Assembly: GCA_947373105.1 (NCBI GenBank)
Contig: CANBWK010000021.1
Span: 1 to 34,017 of the forward strand
DNA: 34,017 nucleotides
Source: Comamonadaceae bacterium
GTDB taxonomy: Bacteria > Pseudomonadota > Gammaproteobacteria > Burkholderiales > Burkholderiaceae_C
Direction: 5' to 3'
How positions within the stretch are numbered: the first letter of the stretch is position 1; every line of letters starts with the position of its first letter. This document shows, piece after piece, positions 1 through 7,817 of the stretch. Position numbers and translations under genes: made by a program. The notes beneath the pieces are model-generated. The model was given only the letters and a program-made list of their open reading frames with translations. It did no database searches and was not told the origin of the DNA.

Positions 1-239
1 GATTCATGGAGGAACCCAATGTCATGCGTGCGGTAGCGCTGCTGCGGGCTCGTGAATTCCATTTCAGCCTGATGGAAATCTCATTCTTTGTGGGCAAAGA
101 AAAAGTGGTTGCCAAGCACAGTTCACCATTCGTTCTTGCCCCCTTTATCCTGATGCACCGCACAATGCAAGGGGCCACCGAATACTTCAGAATTCCATTT
201 GACCATGCCATTGAAATTGGCGGTCACATTGAAATTTAA
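1..239 (+). CDS. kup: Kup potassium transporter, C-terminal fragment (cut by window start)
   Basis: This is the last part of a Kup/HAK/KT low-affinity potassium uptake protein of the inner membrane; its 5' end lies outside the window. The reading frame is already open at base 3, so the ATG at 6 need not be the true start. The visible residues match the cytoplasmic C-terminal tail of the family: a segment ending in ISFFVGKEKVV corresponds to the conserved SFFLGRE region. The protein closes with a hydrophobic/aromatic stretch and the terminal EIGGHIEI, which resembles the family's VELGxQxEI ending. No transmembrane part is present in this fragment. The next gene follows after 34 bases on the same strand. 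The call rests on recognition of this tail only. Confidence 0.85.
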   Translation, partial: FMEEPNVMRAVALLRAREFHFSLMEISFFVGKEKVVAKHSSPFVLAPFILMHRTMQGATEYFRIPFDHAIEIGGHIEI

Positions 240-273
240 CCTTTTATTTTTTTAACCAAAATCGAGGTTCCCG

Positions 274-852
274 ATGGAAGCTACAGAAGCAAATGAACTG
301 ACTGAATTAAGTGAAGGCCGCAGCAAAAAAAATCAGACTGCCCTGACGATTTCGATTCTGGCCATGGTACTGGCGATCTCCAACCTAGGTGGCTCTAATG
401 CCATGAAGGAGTCAACGCAAGAAAATATCTTGGCCTCTAACGCCTATTCGTTTTACCAAGCAAAAACCATTCGCCAAACTGCCTTGAAGATTGCTGCCGC
501 CGATTTGGAGTTGCAATTGGTGCGCGAGCCCCATATGCCTACTGGAATCAAAGAATTGCATCAAAAAAAGATAGATGAATATAAAAAAACGATAGAGCGC
601 TACGAATCAGAGCCTGAGACCAAAGAGGGAAAAAAAGAACTCTTGGCCAGAGCAAAAGGTCATGAACACGAACGAGATCACGCCATGCGTCAGGACCCTT
701 GGTTCGACTATGCGGAGGGATCGCTTCAAATTGCCATCGTTTTACTCTCCGTTTCTATCATTGGCGGGATTCCTATTTTTTATTGGGTAGGTTCTAGTCT
801 GGGTTTATTGGGCACGTTGTCGATGCTCAACGGTTACTTCCTTTTTTATTGA
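274..852 (+). CDS. DUF4337 family membrane protein
   Basis: A 192-residue inner-membrane protein of the DUF4337 family, whose function is not known. A charged N-terminus (residues 1-21) is followed by a transmembrane segment at about 22-38. Next come the family-typical N-A-x-x-F-Y-Q-A-K-T-I-R region (about 56-67), a long charged and probably coiled stretch (70-140) rich in Lys and Glu, and two closely spaced hydrophobic segments at about 150-170 and 174-190. The length fits the family. The ATG at 274 is preceded by GAGG at a suitable distance. It sits between kup and a TPR protein on the same strand, but nothing in the sequence ties their functions together. Confidence 0.8.
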   Translation: MEATEANELTELSEGRSKKNQTALTISILAMVLAISNLGGSNAMKESTQENILASNAYSFYQAKTIRQTALKIAAADLELQLVREPHMPTGIKELHQKKIDEYKKTIERYESEPETKEGKKELLARAKGHEHERDHAMRQDPWFDYAEGSLQIAIVLLSVSIIGGIPIFYWVGSSLGLLGTLSMLNGYFLFY

Positions 853-944
853 GCGATCCTCTTGGCCATAGCCTTATTTGAAAAAGGCAACTTGACCCAT
901 TGCACAATCCTCTTGCGCACAACGCGCACATGGAGGAATGAACC

Positions 945-1835
945 GTGAAACTATTTTTGAATAACTGTTTTGGGAAGCAACTTCTGGCTCTTATGCTGGT
1001 CGCCTTTGCCACCTTGGCATTGGCATTGCCCAGTCCAAAGGACATTGAATCTGCAGTTACTGCAGGAAATTTGAGTCAAGCTGAGTCGATGCTTCGTGAG
1101 GTTATTCAGGAAAAACCTCAAAGTGCCAAAGCCCATTACGAACTAGGCCAAGTGCTTGCCCGCCAAGCCCGCTATGCGGATGCCCAGCAAGCACTTTCAA
1201 AAGCCAAAGCAATTGACCCTGCGCTGAAGTTCGCAGCCAGCCCAGAAAAGTTCAATGAAACATTTGACAAGATTGCCCATAAAGCCAAAGAGTTGAGTGG
1301 CCCACAGGTGAGTTCCGGATTGTCTGATACACGTCGTCCAGCCGCCGCCCCCGTTGCGCCCGCTGCACCAGAACCGGCTTTTCCACTGCACTACATTTGG
1401 ATAGGAATTGCCGGCTTGGTGATTTTGGCCTTGGTCATGCGTCGCAAGCAAGCCACAGCGTCACCATCACCCATGCCAATGCAAAGTAGCAATGCATCTC
1501 CCTATGCACCGGCAACAGCCATGGGGCCCAATGGTGCACCAGGATACGGTCAAGCTTATCCTCACCAACAACCTATGGGGGGTGGTATGGGCTCTGGCAT
1601 AGGTGGTGCCGTTGTGGGTGGCTTGGCCGGTGTGGCCGCTGGATACGCATTGTCCAAGGCACTAGGAGGCGACCAACACAACAATGCTTCAAGCGCAGCT
1701 CAAAACACAGGCACCAACAATGGCTATGTGCCATTTGACAGCCCATCACAACCTGACTTGGGCAGTTTCGACTCAGGCGCAGGCGGCGGGTGGGATGACA
1801 GCAGCGATTCAGGCTCTAGTGACGACAGCTGGTAA
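945..1835 (+). CDS. TPR protein with membrane anchor and Gly/Ser/Asp-rich tail
   Basis: A 296-residue envelope protein of unknown function. The start is a GTG with GGAGG eight bases upstream; an ATG at 938 lies in another frame. Residues 1-28 form a signal peptide or N-terminal anchor, and 31-95 contain tetratricopeptide-type helices (the A-x-x-x-Y-x-L-G-x-x-L pattern is clear at 62-72). A Pro/Ala linker (131-147) leads to a transmembrane helix at about 150-165 followed by Arg-Arg-Lys. Residues 170-210 are Pro/Met/Ala-rich, and 211-242 form a glycine-zipper-like hydrophobic stretch. The last 25 residues are Gly, Ser, Asp and Trp only or nearly so. TPR regions usually mediate protein contacts. 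A strong terminator follows directly, so it ends its transcription unit. Confidence 0.7.
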   Translation: MKLFLNNCFGKQLLALMLVAFATLALALPSPKDIESAVTAGNLSQAESMLREVIQEKPQSAKAHYELGQVLARQARYADAQQALSKAKAIDPALKFAASPEKFNETFDKIAHKAKELSGPQVSSGLSDTRRPAAAPVAPAAPEPAFPLHYIWIGIAGLVILALVMRRKQATASPSPMPMQSSNASPYAPATAMGPNGAPGYGQAYPHQQPMGGGMGSGIGGAVVGGLAGVAAGYALSKALGGDQHNNASSAAQNTGTNNGYVPFDSPSQPDLGSFDSGAGGGWDDSSDSGSSDDSW

Positions 1836-1850
1836 GCATTCAGCAACTGG

Positions 1851-1867
1851 CTCGAAAGGATTTCGAG
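1851..1867 (+). other. small perfect hairpin after the TPR gene stop
   Basis: The arms CTCGAAA and TTTCGAG pair perfectly around a GGA loop, 15 bases past the stop codon and just before the main terminator. There is no T-run, so it is not a terminator by itself. It may protect the 3' end of the mRNA. Confidence 0.4.
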
Positions 1868-1880
1868 TCGCTCTCTTCAA

Positions 1881-1909
1881 AAGCATCGCCAGTGGCGGTG
1901 CTTTTTTTT
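1881..1909 (+). terminator. rho-independent terminator of the TPR gene
   Basis: A 10-bp stem (AAGCATCGCC with GGCGGTGCTT, one G-U pair) encloses the loop AGT and runs directly into eight T residues. It separates the TPR gene from the ThDP enzyme gene that starts 39 bases further on. Confidence 0.9.
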
Positions 1910-1947
1910 GTGCGAAACTTTGGCAATCGTAAAAGGATAGAAACACC

Positions 1948-3612
1948 ATGTCACATTTGTTCGGACGACAGGCTTTTATTGAACTCCTTATCAGCGAAGG
2001 GGTTACCCATCTCTTTGGTAACCCGGGCACGACAGAGCTGCCCATCATGCAAGCGCTGCCAGACTATCCCGATTTGAAATTTGTTCTGGGTCTCCAAGAG
2101 GCGGTTGTGATGGGCATGGCGGATGGTTATGCAAGAGCCTCTCGACAATTGACAGCAGCCAACGTCCATGTGGCCCCTGGTCTTGGCAACGCAATGGGGG
2201 CTTTGTACAACGCCAAGTTCACAGGCTCCCCGGTGATACTCACGGCGGGTCAACAAGAGCAAGGTCACGGCTTGCTGGAGCCCCTGCTCTACGACAACCT
2301 AACTTCCATGGCAGCGCCATTGGTCAAATGGTCCATCGAGGTCACAAGGCTACAAGATTTGCCAAGAATCATGCGCCGCGCGGCCAAAATCGCCATGACG
2401 CCTCCTACGGGTCCCGTCTTCATTAGCCTGCCCGGTGACATTCTCAATGAAATTGCAGAAATGGACTTGGGCCAATCGGTACGCATTGATCACCGAGTAA
2501 GACCATCAGATTCCTCCCTGGATGCCTTGGCCAACGCCCTGCTTTCAGCTAAAAATCCTGTCATTATTTCAGGACAGGAACTGTGTTCAACACAAGCCTT
2601 CGAAGATGCCGGTGAGTTGGCCACTTTACTGGGTGCGGGTGTATTTCAAGAGTCCGTTCCTTTCAGTGCTACTTTCTCTACCTCGCACAATCAATACCTG
2701 GGAATGCTCACACGCAGTCAAGAAAACGTTCGCAAAACATTGGAGCCATTCGATCTTATTTTTTGTTTGGGTGCTGATTTGCTTCGCATGTCTGTTTACA
2801 GCCCGGTGGAGCCTTTGCCCCAGCATTCAAGAGTGATTCATTTGAGCGAGCGCAGTGGTGAATTAGGGAAAAATTACAGAACAGAATTGGCTTTGCAAGC
2901 CAATGTTTGCGAAACTTTGCAAGCATTGCTGCCCGTGCTTCGTGCTCGCATTGATTCAAATTACAAGGAGCAAGCCAACGTTCGTGCAATGGCCCTAGCG
3001 CAGCAAAATTGGTCCATTAAGCGCAAGCATTCCGTCATTCAAGTTCTGACACAAAGCTCTTTACGTCCGATGTTGGCTTCAACTTTTGTCATGCACATCA
3101 CCTCACAACTGACGCCTGATGTCATTGTGGTTGAAGAGGCCTTAACTTCAACACAAGCGCTCTCGCAATATTTGCATCAGCATGATCACGATAGCTTTTT
3201 TGGGCTGGCCAGTGGCGGACTTGGATTTGCTATTCCAGGTGCAGTGGGCATCAGCATGGCCAAACCCGGCCGGCCTGTGGTCGCCATCGTCGGCGATGGC
3301 AGTGCGATGTATGGCATTCAAGGCCTGTGGACGGCCGCCCACTTCAAGCTGCCTATTACATACGTCATTGCAAACAACAAGGGCTATCGAATCATCAAAG
3401 AAAGACTCGTGTCCATGCAAGGCTCAGACCGCTTCATTGGAATGGACATGAACGATCCCGCAATTGACTATTGCCAAATGGCACAATCAATGGGAATGCC
3501 TTCCATCAAGGTATCTGATCCATCAGAATTAGACGCGGCCTTGAAAGCCGGCATTCAAAGTGGCAAGCCCAATTTGATCGAAGTAGCGGTATCTAATGGA
3601 TTTGGAAACTGA
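1948..3612 (+). CDS. ThDP-dependent 2-oxoacid decarboxylase, benzoylformate decarboxylase-like
   Basis: A 554-residue cytoplasmic enzyme of the thiamine-diphosphate decarboxylase/acetolactate synthase superfamily, the usual length. The N-terminal pyrimidine-binding domain has GNPGTTE (24-30), the cofactor-activating Glu51 in LQEAVVMGMADGYARAS, and His74 in the NVH-x-APGLGNAMG motif, which corresponds to the catalytic His70 of benzoylformate decarboxylase. The middle domain covers roughly 190-330. The C-terminal domain carries the ThDP/Mg motif GDGS (449-452) ending in NN (476-477). The second active-site His of benzoylformate decarboxylase (His281) does not have an obvious equivalent, and Ser26 aligns with a Thr. 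The substrate may therefore differ: an aromatic or branched 2-oxoacid, or a carboligation. A terminator lies upstream, and two Bug receptor genes converge from the other side. Confidence 0.82.
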   Translation: MSHLFGRQAFIELLISEGVTHLFGNPGTTELPIMQALPDYPDLKFVLGLQEAVVMGMADGYARASRQLTAANVHVAPGLGNAMGALYNAKFTGSPVILTAGQQEQGHGLLEPLLYDNLTSMAAPLVKWSIEVTRLQDLPRIMRRAAKIAMTPPTGPVFISLPGDILNEIAEMDLGQSVRIDHRVRPSDSSLDALANALLSAKNPVIISGQELCSTQAFEDAGELATLLGAGVFQESVPFSATFSTSHNQYLGMLTRSQENVRKTLEPFDLIFCLGADLLRMSVYSPVEPLPQHSRVIHLSERSGELGKNYRTELALQANVCETLQALLPVLRARIDSNYKEQANVRAMALAQQNWSIKRKHSVIQVLTQSSLRPMLASTFVMHITSQLTPDVIVVEEALTSTQALSQYLHQHDHDSFFGLASGGLGFAIPGAVGISMAKPGRPVVAIVGDGSAMYGIQGLWTAAHFKLPITYVIANNKGYRIIKERLVSMQGSDRFIGMDMNDPAIDYCQMAQSMGMPSIKVSDPSELDAALKAGIQSGKPNLIEVAVSNGFGN

Positions 3613-3637
3613 AACGGCAAACAATCTACAAGCAGAT

Positions 3638-4603
3638 TTACTCTGGTTGTAAGCCTGCTTCAGTAAATGCCTTGCCCCACGCACCCAACTGGTCCTGAAC
3701 AAACAAACCAAGTTCCGCAGGTGTTGATCCCGCAAGATCAAAACCCAACTTATCAATACGATCGCGGATTTCAGGCTTAGCCATGGCTGCATTGATTTCT
3801 TTGTTCATTCGCAGGGTGATTTCTCTGGGCAGCTTAGCAGGACCAAAGAGCGCCGCCCAAGTGGCGGCAGGAAGCTGCGGGAGTCCAGCTTCTTGCGCTG
3901 TTGGTACGTTGGGCAGTTGGCTGTAGCGCGAAGGCAAAAGCATCGCCAAGGCTTTGAGCTTGCCTTCCTTGATATGTTGCAGCGTTGTCGTCGGTGTCGC
4001 GAAAGTCAGCTGAACATGTCCCCCCAAAATATCCGCGATAGCGGGCGCTTCACCTTTGTAGTTGATCAAATTCAAATCCGCTTTGGCGACTTGCTTGATT
4101 CGGGTGTGCATGAGTTGCGTCACCCCGCTGTAGCTGCCGTAATTGAGTTTGCCAGGGTTATCGCGTGCATACGTCAACAACTCGTTGACGTTCTGAGACT
4201 GAACTGCAGGGCTAGTGACCAAAACATAGATATAGCGCCCAACCAGTGAGACGGGTGTAAAGCTTTTGACAGGGTCGTAAGGCGGATTTTTTTTGAGTAA
4301 TGGCACTTGCATCATGGGCGTATTGGATGCAAGAAAGAATGTATAGCCATCCGGTTCGGCTCTGGCAACATAGTCTCCCGCAATAGCACCATCGGCACCA
4401 GGCCTGTTTTCAACCAAAACAGTTTGACCCAATGATGCTGTCATGGATTGCGCCAGAATTCGGGCTACTGCATCGGTAGACCCTCCGGGTGGAAATTGCA
4501 AAACGATGCGAATGGGTTTTGATGGCCAAGTCTGCGCCATGGCCCATGGTGCTGCCAAAGCGAGGCATAAAGTGACCAAACAATGAAGAAGAAGTTTTTT
4601 CAT
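3638..4603 (-). CDS. Bug/TctC family periplasmic solute-binding receptor
   Basis: A secreted substrate-binding protein of the Bug (TctC, tripartite tricarboxylate transporter receptor) family, which usually binds small carboxylates. From the ATG at 4603 it is 321 residues; a GTG at 4618 would add five residues, but the ATG gives the cleaner signal peptide (MKKLLL, hydrophobic core, AMA-Q cleavage). The hallmark W-P-x-K-P-I-R-I-V and FPPGGSTD motifs follow directly. The ENRPGADG and PDGYT motifs are also in place, as is the late NVPTAQEAG motif. No TctA/TctB permease gene is nearby. It converges with the ThDP decarboxylase gene (25 bases between the stops) and lies downstream of another Bug gene on the same strand. 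The ligand cannot be told from sequence. Confidence 0.9.
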   Translation of the reverse strand: MKKLLLHCLVTLCLALAAPWAMAQTWPSKPIRIVLQFPPGGSTDAVARILAQSMTASLGQTVLVENRPGADGAIAGDYVARAEPDGYTFFLASNTPMMQVPLLKKNPPYDPVKSFTPVSLVGRYIYVLVTSPAVQSQNVNELLTYARDNPGKLNYGSYSGVTQLMHTRIKQVAKADLNLINYKGEAPAIADILGGHVQLTFATPTTTLQHIKEGKLKALAMLLPSRYSQLPNVPTAQEAGLPQLPAATWAALFGPAKLPREITLRMNKEINAAMAKPEIRDRIDKLGFDLAGSTPAELGLFVQDQLGAWGKAFTEAGLQPE

Positions 4604-4752
4604 GAAAATTTGCACCACAAAGAATGGAAGGAATGACTTGAAAGCATTTTTAGATGCCGTACCTCAGAAGTCAAGGTAGCCCAACATGGGCCTAATTTTA
4701 AAAAAAATGCATTCTTAATTGAATCCGGTAAGGATACGTACTGATCAAATCA

Positions 4753-5757
4753 TCAATCCGGTTTAGCGCCAGATTCCTTGACAATGCGCGTCCACTTCAG
4801 CACTTCTGCTTCAATAAAAGTCTTGAACTCGGCCGGACTATTACCTTCAATTATAAAACCGCGAGAGCCAAAGTAATCTTGAATCTCAGGTGATTTGAGC
4901 GTGTTGTTAATCTCCGCACTGAGCTTAGCAATGACGTCTTGTGATGTGCCTGCTGGTGCGAATAAGCCTTGCCAAGATAACGCCTCAAACCCTGGATAAC
5001 CACTCGCAGAAACAGTGGGAACCTCCGGTAACATGGGGTGGCGTTTTTTTGAAGTCACGGCCAAAGCCTGAATCTTGCCTGCTTGAAGTTGCGGCATGAC
5101 GACCAGGAAATCGCCAAACATTGTGTCGATTTGCCCCCCCATCAGATCGGTCAGCGCACCGGCACTTCCGCGATAGGGAATATGAACCATTGCAGTACCG
5201 GTAGACAGCTCAAACATTTCACCTGTTAAGTGCATGGAGGTTCCATTGCCTGGGGAACCGTAGCTGAAACGGCCTGGTTTGGCTTTAATCAGCGAAACAA
5301 ACTCCTTTAAGTTGCTGGCCTTAACATTTGCATTCTTAACCAATACCAGTGGCGAACTTACCACCATTGAAATTGGTGAAAAGTCTTTAACTACGTTATA
5401 GGTAAGCTTCGGATAAAGTGCTGCGCTGATAGCATTGCTTCCCGTAACACCCATAAGCAGTGTATACCCATCGGGGCTCGCTTTTGCTACATAGTCCGCA
5501 CCGACCGTGCCGCCTGCGCCAGCCCTGTTCTCCACAATGACTGGCTGTCCCCACGTTATTGCCAGCCTCTCGCCGATGCGACGTGCTAAAAGATCGGTAC
5601 TCCCTCCGGGGGGGAATGGAACAACAATGCGAATGGGTTTTGATGGAAAAGTCTGACCCATGGCAGTCACTGCTGTCGCACACACAAAGAGGGTTGAGAA
5701 TACAAGAACCCAGGCATATCGAAGTAAGCCGTGTGCATAAACAAAAGACAGTTTCAT
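4753..5757 (-). CDS. Bug/TctC family periplasmic solute-binding receptor
   Basis: A 334-residue Bug-type receptor. The start chosen is the ATG at 5757, which has GGAG eight bases upstream; an upstream ATG at 5787 has no ribosome site. A long signal peptide with a basic start and hydrophobic core ends near AMG-QT, followed by the family signature FPSKPIRIVVPFPPGGSTD. Motifs for the ligand cleft (ENRAGAGG, SPDGYT) and the late EVPT motif are present. The gene is downstream of the hydantoinase fusion (66 bases) in the same direction, so it may supply the substrate for that enzyme and the flavoprotein upstream. The pairing is inferred from position only. Confidence 0.9.
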   Translation of the reverse strand: MKLSFVYAHGLLRYAWVLVFSTLFVCATAVTAMGQTFPSKPIRIVVPFPPGGSTDLLARRIGERLAITWGQPVIVENRAGAGGTVGADYVAKASPDGYTLLMGVTGSNAISAALYPKLTYNVVKDFSPISMVVSSPLVLVKNANVKASNLKEFVSLIKAKPGRFSYGSPGNGTSMHLTGEMFELSTGTAMVHIPYRGSAGALTDLMGGQIDTMFGDFLVVMPQLQAGKIQALAVTSKKRHPMLPEVPTVSASGYPGFEALSWQGLFAPAGTSQDVIAKLSAEINNTLKSPEIQDYFGSRGFIIEGNSPAEFKTFIEAEVLKWTRIVKESGAKPD

Positions 5758-5823
5758 GATTTGACTCCGGTACAGATTTCTATTCATTCAGGAACGCCAT
5801 TTGGGTAAGCAGGTACAGAAAAT

Positions 5824-7815
5824 TCATTTTGCACCCCACCCTCCAGCGCCTGCAGTTTCGATTACAAGCAGGTCACCCGCTCGCCAATTCGCTCGGGCCT
5901 TTGCAGACAATGCTTCCATATACCCATTGGCGTGCTCAATACGCGCTGAGGCACACGCCCCGGGTTGCCCGCCAGCGCCGCCCTGAGGAGCAATACTGTG
6001 TCGCTCACCTCGGTAGGATATGCTACCTTCGCCCTGCATCAATCGATAAGCACGTATAACTCCGTCACCCCCTTTATGGCGGCCTTCACCTCCAGATCCC
6101 TCGCGAATGGCTACGCGCTCAACGCGCAATGGAGCTTGCAACTCAATGACTTCTGCCGGCGTATTGCGTGTGTTGCCCAAGTCTGTTGAGACACCAGAAC
6201 CACCCGGCCCCCAAGGCGCGCCACCAGCAGCAGAAGCAATAATTTCTGTGAACATCCAAGAACTTCCATCTGAACGAATGCCACTCATTGAGAGTACGAC
6301 CACTTCCCCTGCGTTGGGCGCAGGAACATGATACGGTCGCGCTTGGGACCATGCACCAATAAAAGAGTTTGCAAGTAGCTTGATGAGATTGGTACGGGCG
6401 TTCAAAGCAGCGGGGAACGTCGGGTCTACGATGCTGCCGGGTATCGTTTTAAGTGTGATTGGAGCAGTACTGCCTTCATTGCTAGGCGCATGCGGCGCCA
6501 GCATGCGCGCAAAGTAGCTCACCGCAGCCCAAACTGCGCCGTGTGAAGCGTTAATGGGACCTTGAGTCTGGGGGGCGCAACGCGTGAGATCTATTGTTAT
6601 GGCGTCACCACTTTTACGGAGCTCAACCACTATGGGGATAAGCTGATTGGTGATTCCATCACCGTCTAGTGCATCTTCAAAATGGTAGAGACCATCAGGT
6701 GCATTCATCAACGCTTCACGTGTTGCCGCTGCGGAAGTAACGAGGATAGCTTCACAGCGATCAGAGAAGTCGTTCAATGCAACAACAGATTGCATTTCTT
6801 GAACGCCACACTCTAAAGATAACCATTGGGCGCGAAGATCGCCTTTTAAATTTTCAGGCATCCGACTGTTGGCGCAAAGGAGCCCCATGAGGCGTTCATC
6901 CAATCGATCACGGTGGTACAAACGCACTGGCGGAATGCGGATACCTTCCTGGTGAATGCTGGTGGCATGTGTTGGCACTGAACCTGGTGAAATGCCCCCC
7001 ACATCTTGGTGGTGCAGTACGCAAACCGCCAATGCTTGGAGGTGGCCTTGCCGAAAGATTGGACGGAGCAAAACGAAGTCTGGCAGATGGGTGCCACCAC
7101 TCCAAGGGTCGTTGGCAAGATAACCGTCACCTTCCTCCATGAATTCGATAGGAAATGCCCGGAGCAATCCTTTGACGGCTGGCGAAAGACTGCCTGATAG
7201 GAGTGGCAGTGTTCGCGCTTGCGCAATCATTCGACCATCGGGTAAAAACAATGCGGCTGCGCAATCCATCGCTTCGCGAACAACGGAAGACACAGCAGCA
7301 TCCAGTATTTTTTGCTGCATGCAATTTGCAATTTTTTCTAATTGCAAGGCAAGTCGATCAGCACTATTTTTTCCACTGACTGGCGAAGTTGTCAACTCTT
7401 GCGGCACTTCGAGTCCAAGTGATTTAACCGTGGCGAGTGTGCGTTCATATTCGCCCAAGTGCGGAAAAATTTTGTTCGAGCAGGCAATACTGGCGTTTGG
7501 AAACTCAATGGCCAGCGTGCTCGCTATCTCTTGTTCATGAAAAGGATTCAAAGGCGAGAAAAGGAGACAAATCGCAATGGATTCAGGTGGACAAGGTAGT
7601 GCCCTCAGTTTTTCTATAATTTCTCTTGTATTGATGGGCTCAACTTCAAACCCCTCAGCATCTACTCGCCCAGCAGTCTCGATACGCCATTTCTGTGGCA
7701 AGCGTTCAAGCCATGGCGATGCAGGTACATGCACAGCATAGGGGTCAGCGCGGTTTTGTCGCGCAAGTGGCAGTACATCTGCAAACCCACGAGTGCAAAT
7801 TAATGCGAGTCTCAA
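5824..7815 (-). CDS. hydantoinase/oxoprolinase fusion: truncated HyuA fragment joined to complete HyuB
   Basis: A 663-residue protein. Residues 152-663 look like a full hydantoinase B/oxoprolinase domain, with NDPWSGGTHLPD (235-246), HHQDVGG (268-274) and a glycine-rich C-terminus. This family opens cyclic amides such as hydantoins or 5-oxoproline, or acts in carboxylases, normally together with an ATPase subunit HyuA. Residues 1-135 resemble only the middle of the HyuA N-terminal domain (ALICTRGFADVL, GRVDAEG, AICLLFSPLNPFHE, GEYERT). The ATP-site start of HyuA (the DVGGTFTD region) and its whole central ATPase domain are missing. The start is TTG with AAAGG eight bases before it; an in-frame stop lies at 7828-7830, so no longer N-terminus is possible. 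It begins two bases after the stop of the upstream flavoprotein gene. Activity without HyuA is uncertain. Confidence 0.8.
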   Translation of the reverse strand: MRLALICTRGFADVLPLARQNRADPYAVHVPASPWLERLPQKWRIETAGRVDAEGFEVEPINTREIIEKLRALPCPPESIAICLLFSPLNPFHEQEIASTLAIEFPNASIACSNKIFPHLGEYERTLATVKSLGLEVPQELTTSPVSGKNSADRLALQLEKIANCMQQKILDAAVSSVVREAMDCAAALFLPDGRMIAQARTLPLLSGSLSPAVKGLLRAFPIEFMEEGDGYLANDPWSGGTHLPDFVLLRPIFRQGHLQALAVCVLHHQDVGGISPGSVPTHATSIHQEGIRIPPVRLYHRDRLDERLMGLLCANSRMPENLKGDLRAQWLSLECGVQEMQSVVALNDFSDRCEAILVTSAAATREALMNAPDGLYHFEDALDGDGITNQLIPIVVELRKSGDAITIDLTRCAPQTQGPINASHGAVWAAVSYFARMLAPHAPSNEGSTAPITLKTIPGSIVDPTFPAALNARTNLIKLLANSFIGAWSQARPYHVPAPNAGEVVVLSMSGIRSDGSSWMFTEIIASAAGGAPWGPGGSGVSTDLGNTRNTPAEVIELQAPLRVERVAIREGSGGEGRHKGGDGVIRAYRLMQGEGSISYRGERHSIAPQGGAGGQPGACASARIEHANGYMEALSAKARANWRAGDLLVIETAGAGGWGAK

Positions 7816-7817
7816 AC

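Noticed and set aside
4679-4691. GCCC/GGGC hairpin followed by an A/T-rich stretch as a terminator
   Set aside because: The stem is only four base pairs. The T-run lies on the wrong side for the minus-strand gene that ends near it, and no plus-strand gene ends there.
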